Below are positions 1 through 8,683 of a DNA stretch of 15,318 bases, in pieces (position 1 is the stretch's first letter; every line of letters starts with the position of its first letter). A program made the position numbers and the translations under genes. The stretch spans positions 1 through 15,318 of the forward strand of contig JAJRTD010000377.1 of the NCBI GenBank assembly GCA_024278435.1. Reading direction: 5' to 3'. Source of the stretch: Gammaproteobacteria bacterium. Lineage in GTDB: Bacteria > Pseudomonadota > Gammaproteobacteria > SZUA-229. Under the pieces are notes generated by a model that made no database searches, had not been told where the DNA came from, and saw nothing but the letters and a program-made list of their open reading frames with translations.

Positions 1-56
1 AGAGCGTCGCCCTTACAAGGCGAATGTCGGGGGTTCGACTCCCTCAGCACCCACCA
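1..56 (+). tRNA. tRNA-Val (anticodon TAC), 5' end cut by the window
   Basis: The anticodon arm is visible: stem 7-11/19-23 around loop 12-18, with anticodon TAC at 14-16. The T arm follows, with a 5-bp stem 29-33/41-45 and loop TTCGACT. The 3' acceptor strand AGCACCC (46-52), discriminator A53 and encoded CCA (54-56) complete the gene. The D arm and 5' acceptor strand lie outside the window. The sequence resembles E. coli tRNA-Val(UAC). It lies 5 nt before tRNA-Asp, so the two are probably co-transcribed. Confidence 0.93.
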
Positions 57-61
57 AGTTC

Positions 62-138
62 GGACCGGTAGTTCAGCTGGTTAGAATGCCGGCCTGTCAC
101 GCCGGAGGTCGCGGGTTCGAATCCCGTCCGGTCCGCCA
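62..138 (+). tRNA. tRNA-Asp (anticodon GTC)
   Basis: This is a complete 77-nt tRNA. Acceptor strand GGACCGG (62-68) pairs fully with CCGGTCC (128-134), followed by discriminator G135 and encoded CCA (136-138). The anticodon loop contains GTC at 96-98. The T arm carries the usual GTTCGAATC. It is close to E. coli tRNA-Asp. The Val-Asp tRNA pair just upstream of ppiD matches the arrangement I recall from Pseudomonas. Confidence 0.97.
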
Positions 139-150
139 TATTAAAGACGC

Positions 151-184
151 TGCCGCAGTAAGATCACTTACTGCGGCATTTTTA
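151..184 (+). terminator. Intrinsic terminator of the tRNA-Val-Asp transcript
   Basis: A perfect 12-bp stem (151-162 with 167-178) closes a 4-nt loop ATCA and is followed immediately by TTTTTA. It lies 12 nt after the tRNA-Asp CCA, where a tRNA operon terminator is expected. Confidence 0.93.
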
Positions 185-289
185 TTAATTTATACCGCAT
201 ATTCATGCTTTTCAGTTGATCCTTTCAGTGAATCATACTTTCAACATGAATTTATTAGTATGTAATGCATACATGCCCCGCGTTTTCGG

Positions 290-295
290 TATAAT
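290..295 (+). promoter_or_regulatory. Putative sigma-70 -10 box for ppiD
   Basis: A perfect TATAAT sits in the context CGGTATAATTCCGC, about 50 nt before the ppiD start, giving an inferred 5' leader of roughly 40 nt. No good -35 hexamer is found at 16-18 bp, so support rests on the -10 box. The same context recurs before fabI and acnB. Confidence 0.55.
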
Positions 296-344
296 TCCGC
301 TCAATGTTAATTTTCCGTTTTAAAATCAAACCGTAGAAATATTT

Positions 345-2240
345 ATGTTACAGGCTATTAATGATCGTATTAAAGGTTGGTTAGGTATTGCCATAGTTAT
401 CCTGATTGGCCTGCCTTTTGCTTTATGGGGAATCCAGTCCTACCTGGATGATACCGGTCCGCAGTATGCCGCCAAAGTAAACAGCATGGAGATTTCAGCA
501 CAGGAACTGGACAGGGCGGTTTCACGGCAACGTCAGGAACTGATGCGCCAGAATAACGGCAAACTGACTGTTGATGAAAAAGTATTGCGCGAACGTACCC
601 TGAACCAGTTAATCAATCAGTGCCTGCTTGAAGATTTTACCTACCAGAACAATTACCGGATTTCCGACCTTGTGCTGTCGCAGCGAATCAAGCAGTTATT
701 TACGGTTGACGGTGTTTTTGATCGCCAGCGTTTCGAGACCATTGTTGCCAGCAACGGTATGAGCATACCAATGTATGAGCAGGCTTTGCGTAATGAACTG
801 CGCCTGCAGCAAATGCAGTCTGCTATAACCGGAACGGCTTTTGTCACCGATGAGGAAAGCAGAAGACTGGCAGCCTTAAATGACCAGACTCGCGATGTTA
901 GTGTGGTGACATTTAATATTGAACATTTTTCTACAGCATCGAAGCCGACTGCCGAAGAAATAAAAGCCTATTACCAGGAAAACATCAAGCGTTTCATGGT
1001 GCCGGAAAAAGTTAAAATTGATTATGTCGAAATCAGTTCCGATAGCCTTGCTGATTCTATTGACATCGATGAAGCCCAGATCAAAAAAATGTATGACGAC
1101 TATGTCAACAGCGTGAAAGGCAGGGAAGAGCGTAAAGCCCGGCATATACTGTTAAAAACCTCTGACGATAAGGCGGCGGCAAAAGAAAAAATTGAATCAC
1201 TTAAACAGCAGCTTGAGCAGGGTGCTGATTTTGCAGAACTGGCGAAAAAATATTCACAGGATTCCGGTTCTGCTGCCCAAGGTGGTGAGCTTGGCTGGGT
1301 GGCCATGGGTGAAATGGTCAAGCCTTTTGAGCAGGTTCTGTTTGGCATGGAAAAGGGCGGCGTCAGTGACGTTGTTGAAACCCAGTTTGGTTATCACCTG
1401 ATTCAGCTAGAAGATGTGCGCAGTGAGCCGGTGGCGCCACTGGGTGTAAAACGTTACGAGTTTGAAGATGAGCTGAAGGCCGATACCGTGGCCTCAATGT
1501 TTTATGACCTGACCGAAAGGCTGGCATCAATCGCCTATGAGAACCCGGATAATCTTGACGTCATTATCGATGATATGGGGCTGGCGATAAAAACAAGTGA
1601 TTATTTCACCCGCTATAAAGGTGAAGGTGTCGCTGCAAATGACAAGGTAAGAGAAGTGGCTTTTTCACCACTGGTACTGGAGGAGGGCAGCAACAGCGAT
1701 GTGGTTGAAATCAGCCCGATAAAGGTTGTTGTGTTACGCCTGAACGAGCATGTAGCAGCAACGCCAATGCCACTGGAAGAAGTCAGTTCACGAATTGAAA
1801 ACATATTAAAAGCCCAGGGTGGCCATAAACAGACCATGGCGGCGGCTCTTGAAGCCAAGGCCAGGATTGAAGGCGGTGAGCCGGTTGCTGATGTTGTTGC
1901 CAGCCTGGAATCTGCCGGGGTAACGCTTGATGTTATCAAGTCGCTGAGCCGTAGCGATAATTCAAAGGTTCCTGATTCATCGATTTTGCAGGCCGCATTT
2001 AATTTGCAGCCTTCCGCGGATGGCAAGCCAGCGGTTAAGGAAATTGATTTAATGACCGGTGATGTTGCCCTGGTCATCCTGGACAAGATAAATATTCCCG
2101 GGGAAGTCTCTGACGAACGCCTGCAAGTTGTTAAAAGCCAGCTGCTGAATGAAAAAGCAATACACGAGTTTTCCAGCACCATGCTGTTTATTAAAGATAA
2201 TGCGGATATAGACAGAAACAAACGGGTGCTGGATCAATAA
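345..2240 (+). CDS. ppiD: PpiD-type periplasmic folding chaperone (SurA-like N domain plus parvulin domain)
   Basis: The 631-aa protein is close to the ~623 aa of E. coli PpiD. PpiD is an inner-membrane-anchored periplasmic chaperone near the SecYEG exit that helps newly translocated envelope proteins fold. A short cytoplasmic N-terminus precedes one membrane segment (about residues 13-33). A SurA_N-like region follows, then a parvulin domain at about 264-357 with the typical KARHILL start, YSQDSG...GGELGW middle and QFGYHLIQLED end. A second SurA-like region makes up the C-terminal half. E. coli PpiD has little isomerase activity, so chaperoning is the safer role here. The ATG has no strong Shine-Dalgarno, only GTAGAAAT upstream. 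In many gammaproteobacteria ppiD follows lon-hupB, which would lie outside the window to the left. No terminator is obvious before the next gene. Confidence 0.94.
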   Translation: MLQAINDRIKGWLGIAIVILIGLPFALWGIQSYLDDTGPQYAAKVNSMEISAQELDRAVSRQRQELMRQNNGKLTVDEKVLRERTLNQLINQCLLEDFTYQNNYRISDLVLSQRIKQLFTVDGVFDRQRFETIVASNGMSIPMYEQALRNELRLQQMQSAITGTAFVTDEESRRLAALNDQTRDVSVVTFNIEHFSTASKPTAEEIKAYYQENIKRFMVPEKVKIDYVEISSDSLADSIDIDEAQIKKMYDDYVNSVKGREERKARHILLKTSDDKAAAKEKIESLKQQLEQGADFAELAKKYSQDSGSAAQGGELGWVAMGEMVKPFEQVLFGMEKGGVSDVVETQFGYHLIQLEDVRSEPVAPLGVKRYEFEDELKADTVASMFYDLTERLASIAYENPDNLDVIIDDMGLAIKTSDYFTRYKGEGVAANDKVREVAFSPLVLEEGSNSDVVEISPIKVVVLRLNEHVAATPMPLEEVSSRIENILKAQGGHKQTMAAALEAKARIEGGEPVADVVASLESAGVTLDVIKSLSRSDNSKVPDSSILQAAFNLQPSADGKPAVKEIDLMTGDVALVILDKINIPGEVSDERLQVVKSQLLNEKAIHEFSSTMLFIKDNADIDRNKRVLDQ

Positions 2241-2312
2241 AAAATAATTGATAAAGCTTTTGTTGAATTGTTTATAAATTTATAAAACCCAGAACGGACA
2301 AAGAGGTGTGCA

Positions 2313-3579
2313 ATGGCAACAAATAAAATTGCTTTGCATTGGCAGATTTTAATTGCGCTGGGCTTTGCCGTTATTACCGGGCTTTTTCTGGACCCGTCTT
2401 TTTCCCTATTTGGTGTTACTTTTCTTTCTGTTCTGGTTTTTGCCGGAACATTATTTCTAAACGCCCTTAAAATGTTAATCGTACCGCTGGTAATGGCATC
2501 TATTATCAGCGGCATGATGAGCCTGAATGCGGAAACGCTGGGTCGTCTTGGTTCCAAAACCGTGCTGTACTATGCAACCACCAGCCTGGTTGCCATATTG
2601 ACGGGGCTGTTTTTTGTTAACCTGTTTCAACCCGGTGTTATCGATGGTGAACCGGCCCGTTACCTGATCGGCCTGTCTGCAGACACCGATGAAGTGATCG
2701 GCAGGGTTGGCGATAAAGGGGCATCGGATATTGCCGAGGTGCTGCTTCGCATGATACCGGCCAATGTTGTCACCGCAGCCGCCAACGGGCAGATGCTGGG
2801 GCTGATATTCTTCAGCCTGATTTTCGGTTATTTTGTTTCCAGGCTGACAGGATCCGGTGCGCAGGTGCACAAGGACTTCTGGCAGGGACTGCTGGATATT
2901 ATGATGATGATGACTGACTTTATTATGAAGTTTGCCCCCATCGGTGTCTATGCGCTGGTTACCAAGGTGATAATGGTATCAGGTATCGATGCTTTTGAAC
3001 CGCTGGCGCTGTTTTTTGCCACCGTGCTGATTGCGCTGGGCGTCCACCTTCTGCTGTTCCTTCCCGTGGTATTACGTTATCTCGCCCGTGTTTCGCCGGT
3101 AAAGCATTTCAGGGCGATGCTACCGGCCTTGCTGACGGCTTTCTCGACAAGTTCTTCTTCTGCCACCCTGCCGATCACTATGGACTGCGTGGAGAACCTG
3201 GCCGGGGTGTCTAACCAGGTGAGCGGTTTTACCCTGCCACTGGGCGCCACCATTAATATGGACGGAACCGCTTTATATGAGTGTGTGGCCGCCATGTTTA
3301 TCGCCCAGGCCTACGGACTGTCACTGGATATCACGACCCAGTTTACGATTGTGCTGGTTGCCCTGTTAACCTCGATCGGGGTCGCCGGTATCCCTTCGGC
3401 CAGCCTGGTCGCCATTACCATTATTCTGGGTGCCATCGGTTTGCCGCTGGAGGGTATTGGCCTGATTCTTGTGGTGGACCGGGTGCTGGATATGTGCCGT
3501 ACTTCGGTGAATGTGTTCAGTGATTCGGTTGCAGCGGTTACTATTGCGCGCCTGGAAGGCGAGGAAACGAAACTGGTTT

Positions 3580-3581
<2 letters not shown>
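2313..3581 (+). CDS. Dicarboxylate/amino acid:cation symporter (DAACS, GltP/DctA/GltPh fold)
   Basis: The 422-aa membrane protein belongs to the glutamate-transporter family, which couples uptake of acidic amino acids or C4-dicarboxylates to Na+ or H+. The family signatures are intact: HP1 serine motif STSSSSATLP (278-287), NMDGT (315-319), HP2 GVAGIPSAS (356-364), and a last helix with D389, D393, R396, T397, N400 and D404. These fall one residue before their GltPh equivalents. R396 predicts an acidic substrate, but whether aspartate/glutamate or a dicarboxylate cannot be told. One oddity is NVFSD where GltPh has NVTGD, a Gly-to-Ser change beside the Na+-binding Asp. The start has a good SD (GAGG, 2303-2306, 6 nt spacing). 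An AT-rich gap of 72 nt separates it from ppiD, with a weak TTGATA (2248-2253) but no convincing promoter. Its stop codon lies inside the end of the repeat element that follows. Confidence 0.93.
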
Positions 3582-3703
<122 letters not shown>

Positions 3704-3706
<3 letters not shown>

Positions 3707-4492
3707 GTCATCACCCATCAGACCGGCAGTATGATAACCGGCATCGACATAGAGTACTTCACCGGTAATGCCACTGGCCAGGCTTGAGCACAGAAATGCC
3801 GAGGCATTGCCGACTTCTTCGATAGTAACATTACGGTGCAGTGGCGCGCTCTGTTCAACATGTTCCAGTATTTTGCTGAAGCCGGTAATACCCTTGGCGG
3901 CCAGTGTTTTGATCGGGCCGGCAGATATCGCATTGACGCGGATGCCTTCCGGACCCAGCGAATGTGCAAGGTAACGCACATTGGCTTCCAGACTGGCCTT
4001 GGCCAGCCCCATGATGTTGTATCCGGGGAATGCGCGGACGGCGCCGAGGTAGCTCATGGTAATAATCGCCGCATCCTTACGGTTCTGCATCATGTGGCGG
4101 CCGGCCTTGGCAATCGCCGCCAGGCTGTACGAGCTGATATCGTGAGCGGTGTTAAAGCCTTCGCGGGTAATATTGTCCAGGTAGTCGCCTTCCAGCATTT
4201 CCTTGGGTGCAAAGGCAACGGAGTGAACAATAATATCCAGGCTGTCCCAGTAATCATCCAGGTGCTCAAAGACCGCTTCGATTTGATCATCGTCTTCAAC
4301 GTCACAGGGGACAACGATATCTGAATCACACTCACCGGCTAGCTTTTCAACGCGTTCTCTCAGGCGTTCTCCCATATAGGCAAAAGCCAGTTCTGCACCT
4401 TCGCGATGCATCGCCTGTGCGATACCCCAGGCGATTGAGCGATTACTCGCCACTCCAAAAATTAACACTCGCTTGCCAGTTAAAAAGCCCAT
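3704..4492 (-). CDS. fabI: Enoyl-[acyl-carrier-protein] reductase (NADH)
   Basis: The 262-aa protein is a short-chain dehydrogenase of the FabI type. It reduces trans-2-enoyl-ACP in the last step of each fatty-acid elongation cycle, in the cytoplasm. The nucleotide-binding motif [11 protein letters not shown] is at 13-23. The catalytic Y148, Y158 and K165 lie in [19 protein letters not shown], giving the FabI spacing Y-x6-K. Near the C-terminus, [15 protein letters not shown] is the substrate-loop region. Similarity to E. coli FabI (262 aa) is high throughout. Position 93, the E. coli triclosan-contact Gly, is Ala here (HSVAFAP), as I recall for the S. aureus enzyme. The start has a strong SD, AGGGGAG, 6-7 nt upstream on the minus strand. 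It is divergent from yejA and convergent with the symporter gene, and its stop codon overlaps the end of the palindromic repeat. Confidence 0.97.
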
Positions 4493-4572
4493 CGCTAGCT
4501 CCCCTAAATAATATTGTTATCGTTGGCCTGTCGTTGACCGGTACTGTAAACTTGAGGCCACATGTTAGGCGG

Positions 4573-4578
4573 ATTATA
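4573..4578 (-). promoter_or_regulatory. Putative sigma-70 -10 box for fabI
   Basis: On the minus strand this reads CGGGTATAATCCGCC, a perfect TATAAT about 80 nt before the fabI ATG. The -35 is unclear (TTGTAT lies 19 bp upstream, too far to be ideal). On the plus strand the same bases overlap TATACC (4575-4580), which sits 17 bp after TTGAGG (4552-4557), a weak candidate promoter for yejA. The two divergent genes may share this 140-bp region. Confidence 0.55.
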
Positions 4579-4634
4579 CCCGTAAATGCAACCGGAAATA
4601 CAACCATAAAAACAACGATAAATATGTGTCACCC

Positions 4635-6452
4635 ATGTTGAATCGACTGCTGGCTATACAATCAGGAATTCTTGCTGTTCTTTGCTTTTTTCTGAGTATG
4701 AATGTACAGGCTGTTCCGGCCATGGGTATGGGCTATGAGCCAAAGTATCCGCCGGACTACCGGCATTTTGATTATGTAAACCCTGATGCGCCGAAGCAGG
4801 GTGAACTGACCATGATGGGATTGGGTACCTTTGACAGTTTGAACCCGTATTTGCTCAAGGGTATCTCGGCCAGCGGGCTGGGGCGGCTGGTGTTTGAGAG
4901 CCTGCTGGAAAAAAGCATGGACGAACCTTTCAGTGAATACGGCCTGATTGCAGATGACTTTTACCTGTCGGATGACGGGCTGTCGGTCACCTTCCATATC
5001 AACCCGCTGGCCCGGTTCTCCAACGGTGATGAGATTACCGCTGAAGATGTAAAGTATTCATTTGATACGCTGATGAGTAAGGCCGCGCATCCGCAGTTCC
5101 GGGTCTATTACGCGGATGTCGAGTCCGCCACGGTGATAGACCGTTTGACCGTCCGCTTCCACTTTAAAAGCAAAAACCGTGAACTGCACATGATTATTGG
5201 CGAGATCCCGATTTTCTCGAAAAAATGGGCGGGTGATCAGGCCTTTGACAAAACCGATGACACCCGGCCGATAGCCAGCGGGCCTTACCGGGTGGAAAAA
5301 TATGACCGTGGGAAAACCATTGTATACGTCAGGAACCCGGACTACTGGGCAAAAGACCTGCCGGTACGCAAGGGCATGTTTAACTATGAACGTATAACCT
5401 ACAAGTACTACAAGGACTCCACCATTGCACTGGAAGCCTTTAAAGCAGGCGAGTTTGATTTCTTTTTCGAAAATTATTCCAAACGCTGGGCGCGCTCCCA
5501 TAACGGCCCGAACTACGATTCCGGGAAAATTATAAAAACCGAACTAACCCACAAGAACAATGCCGGCATGCAGGGTTTTGCTTTTAATACCCGCCGCGAC
5601 AAATTCAAGGATGTGCGGGTACGGCGTGCCCTGAGCCTGGCCTATGATTTTGAATGGGCCAATGCCAAACTGTTCTATAACCAGTATGTGCGGGCCGACA
5701 GCTACTTCAGTAACAGTGAACTGGCAGCAAAGGGGGTGCCGAAAGGCAAGGAACTTGCCCTGCTGGAAAAATATCGTGACCAGTTACCGGAAGCGGTTTT
5801 TACCCGCGAATGGAAACCGGCCAGTACATTGCCGCCGGCGAGTTTGCGAAAAAACCTGATCCAGGCACGCGACCTGCTGGCACAGGCCGGCTGGACCATC
5901 CAGGATGGTGTGCTTAAAAACCGGCAGGGTGAAGTCTTTAGCCTGGACATACTGCTGGTGCAGAACGGTTTTGACCGTATTATTGCACCCTATGCGCATA
6001 ACCTGAAAAAACTGGGTATAGAAACCCGCTATCGTAAAGTGGATTCATCGTTGTATAAACGCCGGCTGGATAACTTTGATTTTGATATGGTAGTCACCAG
6101 TTTTCCATCATCGGTATCACCGGGTAATGAGCTGATGAACATGTTTTACTCCAGCTCGGCCGATGTCAAAGGGTCACGGAATCTACCGGGTATAAAAGAC
6201 CCGATGGTTGATGCACTGGTGCAGCAGATCATCCAGGCAAAGAACCGGGAACAGGTGGTGATTGCTGCCCGTGCCCTGGACCGCGTACTGTTATACGGCG
6301 AGTACCTGGTGCCGAACTGGTATATCAATGTGCACCGCGTTGCCTACTGGAACAAGTTTGGCATACCGAAAACACAGCCATTGTATTATGATCCGGTGAC
6401 GTGGATGCTGAAGGCCTGGTGGATCAGGGAACCAGTGAAAAACGAAAAATGA
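4635..6452 (+). CDS. yejA: YejA-type peptide ABC transporter, periplasmic substrate-binding protein
   Basis: This is an extracellular solute-binding protein of family 5, about 605 aa (E. coli YejA is 604). It delivers peptides to the YejBEF importer; in E. coli this system takes up microcin C, and related systems handle other peptides. The N-terminus is a Sec signal peptide: LNR, a hydrophobic stretch, then MNVQA as a likely signal peptidase I site near residue 24. YejA-specific motifs follow: HFDYVNPDAPKQGEL and FDSLNPYLLKG near the N-terminus, and NWYINVHRVAYW near the C-terminus. I chose the ATG at 4635; an in-frame GTG at 4626 would add three residues, and neither has a clear SD. The last codons (VKNEK) and the stop lie in a heptamer repeat. 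The gene is first of a four-gene transport operon. Confidence 0.93.
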   Translation: MLNRLLAIQSGILAVLCFFLSMNVQAVPAMGMGYEPKYPPDYRHFDYVNPDAPKQGELTMMGLGTFDSLNPYLLKGISASGLGRLVFESLLEKSMDEPFSEYGLIADDFYLSDDGLSVTFHINPLARFSNGDEITAEDVKYSFDTLMSKAAHPQFRVYYADVESATVIDRLTVRFHFKSKNRELHMIIGEIPIFSKKWAGDQAFDKTDDTRPIASGPYRVEKYDRGKTIVYVRNPDYWAKDLPVRKGMFNYERITYKYYKDSTIALEAFKAGEFDFFFENYSKRWARSHNGPNYDSGKIIKTELTHKNNAGMQGFAFNTRRDKFKDVRVRRALSLAYDFEWANAKLFYNQYVRADSYFSNSELAAKGVPKGKELALLEKYRDQLPEAVFTREWKPASTLPPASLRKNLIQARDLLAQAGWTIQDGVLKNRQGEVFSLDILLVQNGFDRIIAPYAHNLKKLGIETRYRKVDSSLYKRRLDNFDFDMVVTSFPSSVSPGNELMNMFYSSSADVKGSRNLPGIKDPMVDALVQQIIQAKNREQVVIAARALDRVLLYGEYLVPNWYINVHRVAYWNKFGIPKTQPLYYDPVTWMLKAWWIREPVKNEK

Positions 6453-6462
6453 AAAGTGAAAA
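6435..6462 (+). repeat. Heptamer tandem tract RYGAAAA x4 at the yejA stop
   Basis: Four consecutive 7-bp units (GTGAAAA, ACGAAAA, ATGAAAA, GTGAAAA) span the last yejA codons and stop codon and run into the intergenic space. A related tract is at 8656-8683. Confidence 0.75.
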
Positions 6463-6481
6463 ATTTAAAAGCGCACGGCCT

Positions 6482-6504
6482 GTTGTCCTGAGTGAAGTCG
6501 AAGG
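6482..6504 (+). repeat. Single copy of a widespread intergenic repeat motif (CCTGAG...GAAGG)
   Basis: The 91-nt yejA-yejB gap contains GTTGTCCTGAGTGAAGTC followed by GAAGG. From memory this is close to a short repeat seen between genes in many bacterial genomes (reverse form CCTTCGACTTCGCTCAGG). No second copy is seen in this window, so the call rests on recall. Confidence 0.5.
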
Positions 6505-6543
6505 ATCTATTCCCCCTGAATCGGTTACTGTAAAAAGTTAAAT

Positions 6544-7596
6544 ATGTTTTCCTATATCCTGAAAAGACTGCTGCTGATGATTCCGACCCTGTTCGGTGTC
6601 ATGCTGATTACCTTTGCGGTCACCCAGTTTGTTCCCGGCGGGCCGGTGGAGCAGCTCGTCAGCCAGCTGGAGGGCAAGCACGGCACCGGTGAGGCCAGCA
6701 GCGGCACCAGTGGCCTGTACCGCGGTGCTACCGGGCTGGATGAGGAATATATAGAGGAAATCCGGGCCATGTACGGTTTCGACAAGCCGGTGCATGAACG
6801 TTTTTTCATTATGATGAAAAACTATTTAACCTTTGACTTCGGCGACAGCTATTTTCATAACAAGTCGGTTATCGACCTGGTTATTTCAAAACTGCCGGTT
6901 TCCATCAGTATCGGCATGTGGAGTTTTCTGATTGTTTACTCGACCTGTATCCCGCTGGGCATCGCCAAAGCGGTCCGCGACGGCAGTACTTTTGACGTGG
7001 TGACCAGTACCCTGATCCTGATCGGCTATGCCATTCCCGGCTTCGTTCTGGGCATTACCCTGCTGGTGTTTTTTGGTGGTGGCAGTTTTTATGACGTGTT
7101 CCCGTTGCGTGGCCTGGTATCGGATAACTGGGATACGCTGCCCTGGTACAAGCAGATCACGGATTATTTATGGCACATGGTACTGCCGATTACAGCATCG
7201 GTGATCGGCAGTTTTGCGGTAATGACGATGTTGACCAAAAACAGTTTTATCGAGGAAATCCGCAAACAGTATGTATTAACGGCAAAGGCCAAGGGTTTGT
7301 CTGAAAATGCCGTGCTGTACCGCCATGTTTTCAGAAACGCCATTATTCCGCTGATTACCGGTTTTCCCGCCGCCTTTATCGGCGCCTTTTTTACCGGCAG
7401 CCTGTTGATCGAAACCATTTTTTCACTGGATGGTCTGGGACTGCTGTCTTATGAGTCGGTGTTAAAGCGGGATTACCCGGTGGTGCTGGGGACCCTGTAT
7501 CTGTTTACCATGCTGGGGCTGATCGCAAAATTACTGGCCGATATCAGTTACGTGATTATCGATCCGCGCATTCACTTTGAATCGGTTGACCGTTAA
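6544..7596 (+). CDS. yejB: YejB-type peptide ABC transporter permease
   Basis: The 350-aa inner-membrane permease of the binding-protein-dependent (DppB/OppB) family forms the import channel with YejE. The N-terminal YILKRLLLMIPTLFGVMLITF is the first membrane helix and is typical of the family. A periplasmic loop follows (about 30-100) with the YejB-type GGPVEQLVSQLEG and GLYRGATGLDEEYIEEI. Several helices come next, then the EAA loop TAKAKGLSENAVLYRHVFRNA (about 242-262), which contacts the ATPase, and a conserved C-terminal DPRIHFE. Length is close to E. coli YejB (364 aa). The start lacks a clear SD. It follows yejA after a repeat-bearing gap and precedes yejE by 16 nt. Confidence 0.94.
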   Translation: MFSYILKRLLLMIPTLFGVMLITFAVTQFVPGGPVEQLVSQLEGKHGTGEASSGTSGLYRGATGLDEEYIEEIRAMYGFDKPVHERFFIMMKNYLTFDFGDSYFHNKSVIDLVISKLPVSISIGMWSFLIVYSTCIPLGIAKAVRDGSTFDVVTSTLILIGYAIPGFVLGITLLVFFGGGSFYDVFPLRGLVSDNWDTLPWYKQITDYLWHMVLPITASVIGSFAVMTMLTKNSFIEEIRKQYVLTAKAKGLSENAVLYRHVFRNAIIPLITGFPAAFIGAFFTGSLLIETIFSLDGLGLLSYESVLKRDYPVVLGTLYLFTMLGLIAKLLADISYVIIDPRIHFESVDR

Positions 7597-7612
7597 CGGA
7601 CTGTCTGTATTA

Positions 7613-8659
7613 ATGAATATCTTTCACAGGAAAAAGGTTCAGAGCCTGTCACCGGGGCAGCGGGCCTGGCTGCGTTTTAAATCAAACCGCCGCGGTTATG
7701 TCAGCCTGTGGATTTTCAGCATCTTGTTTGTGTTATGTTTTTTTGCCGAAGTATTATGCAATGACAAACCGCTGCTGGTGAAGTATGACGGCAACTATTA
7801 TTTTCCGATTGTACAAGCATATCCTGAAACAACCTTTGGCGGGGACTTTGAAACCGAGGCAGATTACACCGACAGCTTCGTCCGCCAGCAGTTGACGTCC
7901 AACGGTAACTGGATGATAGAACCGCCGGTTCCCTACAGTTATAACACCATTAACTTCTTCAGTGACCTGCCTAACCCGGCACCACCCTCATCACAGAACC
8001 TGTTTGGTACCGATGACCGTGGCCGTGATGTACTGGCGCGCGTGGTTTACGGTTTTCGTATATCGGTCTGGTTTGCCTTTGCACTGATGGTTATCGGTGT
8101 CGGCATCGGTATTGTTGCCGGCGCCATTCAGGGCTATTTTTCCGGCAGAACGGACCTGATTATGCAGCGCATTATTGAAGTCTGGTCATCTATGCCGGAG
8201 TTGTACCTGCTTATTATTTTCGCATCCATCTTCCAGCCCAGTATCTGGCTGCTGATCCTGCTGTTATCACTGTTCGGCTGGATGGGGCTGTCAGACTATG
8301 TGCGCGCTGAATTTCTGCGTGGCCGGAACATGGACTATGTGCGTGCCGCCCGTGCTATGGGTTTGTCGAACTTCACCATTATGAGCCGGCACCTGTTGCC
8401 TAACAGTCTGACGCCGGTAATCACCTTTTTACCTTTCCGCATCAGCGGTGCCATACTGGCTTTGACCAGCCTGGATTTTCTGGGCCTGGGGGTGCCGCCA
8501 ACAACGCCCAGCCTGGGTGAGCTGCTGGCCCAGGGCAAAGAAAATATCGAAGCCTGGTGGCTGTCGCTAAGCGCATTTGTTGTCCTGGTGGGCACGCTGA
8601 TGCTGCTGATTTTTATCGGTGAGGCATTGCGCGAGGCAATGGACACGCGAAAACAATGA
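7613..8659 (+). CDS. yejE: YejE-type peptide ABC transporter permease
   Basis: The 348-aa permease is the YejB partner (E. coli YejE is 341 aa). The conserved YejE start is clear: RFKSNRRGYVSLWIF followed by a membrane helix and NDKPLLVKYDGNYYFP. A periplasmic domain comes next, then the GTDDRGRDVLARVVYGFR motif that opens the permease core. The EAA loop is RAARAMGLSNFTIMSRHLLPN. The C-terminal region SLDFLGLGVPPTTPSLGELLAQG is also conserved. I placed the start at ATG 7613; a TTG 12 codons earlier overlaps yejB and gives a tail that lacks homology. The stop overlaps the yejF start by 4 nt (ATGA), which suggests translational coupling. Confidence 0.94.
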   Translation: MNIFHRKKVQSLSPGQRAWLRFKSNRRGYVSLWIFSILFVLCFFAEVLCNDKPLLVKYDGNYYFPIVQAYPETTFGGDFETEADYTDSFVRQQLTSNGNWMIEPPVPYSYNTINFFSDLPNPAPPSSQNLFGTDDRGRDVLARVVYGFRISVWFAFALMVIGVGIGIVAGAIQGYFSGRTDLIMQRIIEVWSSMPELYLLIIFASIFQPSIWLLILLLSLFGWMGLSDYVRAEFLRGRNMDYVRAARAMGLSNFTIMSRHLLPNSLTPVITFLPFRISGAILALTSLDFLGLGVPPTTPSLGELLAQGKENIEAWWLSLSAFVVLVGTLMLLIFIGEALREAMDTRKQ

Positions 8660-8683
8660 ACAATGAAAATCAAAAAATGAAAA
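8656..8683 (+). repeat. Degenerate heptamer tract (ATGAAAA-like) covering the yejF start
   Basis: Units ATGAACA, ATGAAAA, TCAAAAA and ATGAAAA run in 7-bp phase through the yejE stop and yejF start. The tract supplies three ATG triplets, two of them in the yejF frame (8656 and 8677). It resembles the tract at 6435-6462. Confidence 0.55.

Noticed and set aside
1..184. tRNA genes as an integration site of a mobile island
   Set aside because: No integrase and no repeated tRNA 3' end were seen downstream; the following gene is conserved ppiD.
1613..2221. 202-codon antisense open frame in ppiD
   Set aside because: It is a shadow of the ppiD coding frame with low-complexity Ser/Thr-rich text, while ppiD itself is clearly conserved.
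3836..4324. 162-codon plus-strand open frame opposite fabI
   Set aside because: It is antisense to a strongly conserved fabI; no motif or RBS supports it.
7577..7612. TTG start for yejE 12 codons upstream
   Set aside because: It overlaps the yejB end and adds residues absent from E. coli YejE; ATG 7613 fits the family start.
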